The notes beneath the pieces are model-generated. The model saw nothing but the letters and a program-made list of their open reading frames with translations, was not told the origin of the DNA and ran no database searches. This document shows, one piece after another, positions 63,006 to 64,000 of a stretch of DNA of 64,000 nucleotides (position 1 is the stretch's first letter; each line of letters begins with the position of its first letter). The position numbers were made by a program, and so were the translations under genes. The stretch is taken from positions 1-64,000 of the forward strand of contig CACGLE010000004.1 of NCBI GenBank assembly GCA_902573725.1, read 5' to 3'. Origin of the DNA: an uncultured SAR116 cluster alpha proteobacterium. GTDB lineage: Bacteria > Pseudomonadota > Alphaproteobacteria > Puniceispirillales > Puniceispirillaceae.

Positions 63006-64000
63006 TTATTTGTTATTTTGTTTTGCATGTTCTGAGACAAACAAGGGACCACCGTCATTTTCAGCAATTCCAAAAAGACGGAGCATCTTGTTTTTTTGCA
63101 TTTCTTTTAGCCAGGAATTTAATAAACCTGACCCAAATCCTTCCTGCTCAAACATAGTAAGAACAAAACCATTTTTTATACTTGAATATTTTAAACCTTC
63201 ATCTTTGCGAACTTTTTTTACGGCATCAGCTAGCAAATCTACCAAGTCTAGCCCTGTCGGAGAGGCACCGGAATTACTCCCTATCACTCCTGCTTTTGCA
63301 GTTGGATGCTCTATTCCTCTCAACAATGGTACCTCAGCATCGTAAACATTTGACAATAAACCTGGAAACGCCACGACAGTATTTATTTCACAATCTAGCA
63401 TCATATCTTCCACGCTACCCTGATCAAAGGGAAGATTTGCTTCTTTAAGATATATTTTAATAAAGTCTTTTCTATAATCAAAGTTTGTAAATCTTGATCC
63501 AAGCCACATCATATATGGGAGTCCAAAATCCATTATGGCAGGCCCAACTTGAACCAAATCATAATCTATCAATGAAAGTTCTTTGGTTTCAGGATCGTAA
63601 AGAACGTTATCAGGTTTAAAGTCATTGTGAATAACAACTTCTCGTCTTGCGGGATTGGATAAAGGCAAAAAATCTTGGCATTGCATTACTTTTTTATAAA
63701 CGCCAGTTTCAACCATCAACTTGAGAACTCTTTTTGCCGATTTCAGATCAGGATTCCCGACACCTAATATCGGCATACCAGTGTCATAGGCAGACCACGG
63801 CAAACACCAACAAGGAGCGTATGATGGCATAGATTCTAGAATTGATTTTAATCGCGTATCTCGATTAAGAAACTCCCTTTTTAAGTCTGTGTACCATTCA
63901 GTAGGCACAGAATGAAGTTTTGCTAACAGCTTCGCAATTTTTTCAGGTGGCGCCAATTCTGAATTAAAGTGAAAAAAATCATCCATCACCGAAATACCAC
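63006..64000 (-). CDS. Aminoglycoside/choline-type phosphotransferase (5' end outside window)
   Basis: The frame remains open to the window end, so the N-terminal lobe is missing. The visible 330 codons have IAKLLAKLHSVP, the catalytic loop VIHNDFKPDNVLYD with Asp and Asn, and LIDYDLVQVGPAIMDFG with the metal-binding Asp. This is the APH/choline-kinase fold. The substrate, a drug, choline, homoserine or other alcohol, cannot be told. It converges on tctA with a 183-base gap. Confidence 0.85.
   Translation of the reverse strand, partial: GISVMDDFFHFNSELAPPEKIAKLLAKLHSVPTEWYTDLKREFLNRDTRLKSILESMPSYAPCWCLPWSAYDTGMPILGVGNPDLKSAKRVLKLMVETGVYKKVMQCQDFLPLSNPARREVVIHNDFKPDNVLYDPETKELSLIDYDLVQVGPAIMDFGLPYMMWLGSRFTNFDYRKDFIKIYLKEANLPFDQGSVEDMMLDCEINTVVAFPGLLSNVYDAEVPLLRGIEHPTAKAGVIGSNSGASPTGLDLVDLLADAVKKVRKDEGLKYSSIKNGFVLTMFEQEGFGSGLLNSWLKEMQKNKMLRLFGIAENDGGPLFVSEHAKQNNK

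Overview
The window is a chromosome segment of an AT-rich alphaproteobacterium with compact, operon-packed genes. The best clues are the gene orders rpsF-rpsR-rplI-dnaB-alr-mlaE-mlaF-radA-cvpA-purF, fabD-fabG-acpP-fabF-mltG-gmk, pepA / lptF-lptG-surA-pdxA-rsmA and pyrB-pyrC-plsY-(dprA)-topA-rnr, together with an EipB-type periplasmic protein and a 43-residue aa3-oxidase subunit IV. Low GC, short spacers, a tripartite tricarboxylate transporter and a SulP transporter suit a free-living marine lineage (SAR116/AEGEAN-169-like Rhodospirillales would fit), but the lineage is inference.

Layout. 1-46700 is ordinary core genome: tRNA modification (mnmC), purine synthesis (purF, purN, purM), DNA replication and repair (radA, dnaB, holC, hda, topA, ruvX), ribosomal proteins, fatty-acid synthesis, outer-membrane biogenesis (lptF, lptG, surA, mlaE, mlaF), RNA turnover (rnd, rnr), pyrimidine synthesis (pyrB, pyrC) and the GatCAB amidotransferase. 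Three items there are unexpected: a decayed dprA between plsY and topA, an SDR gene with three nonsense codons after hda, and a PyrC that lacks its HxH metal motif.

46851-53538 is a genomic island at a tRNA-Ser(GCU) gene. A 21-bp near-perfect copy of the tRNA 3' end marks its right edge. Inside are two decayed tyrosine-integrase 3' ends, two decayed lysozyme 3' ends, and cargo: a possible uracil-DNA-glycosylase-like protein, tiny basic, membrane and zinc-ribbon proteins, a two-TM acidic protein, a winged-helix protein, and an M48 metallopeptidase paired with a YjgN/DUF898 membrane protein. Internal att-like motifs near 48997 and 50165 suggest two or three elements integrated in tandem.

53700-64000 is accessory core: a universal stress protein with a SulP transporter, a Cas4/AddB-like PD-(D/E)XK nuclease without a CRISPR array, a gamma-glutamylcyclotransferase-like protein, a three-domain RidA-like protein beside a complete TctC-TctB-TctA operon, and a phosphotransferase cut by the window end.
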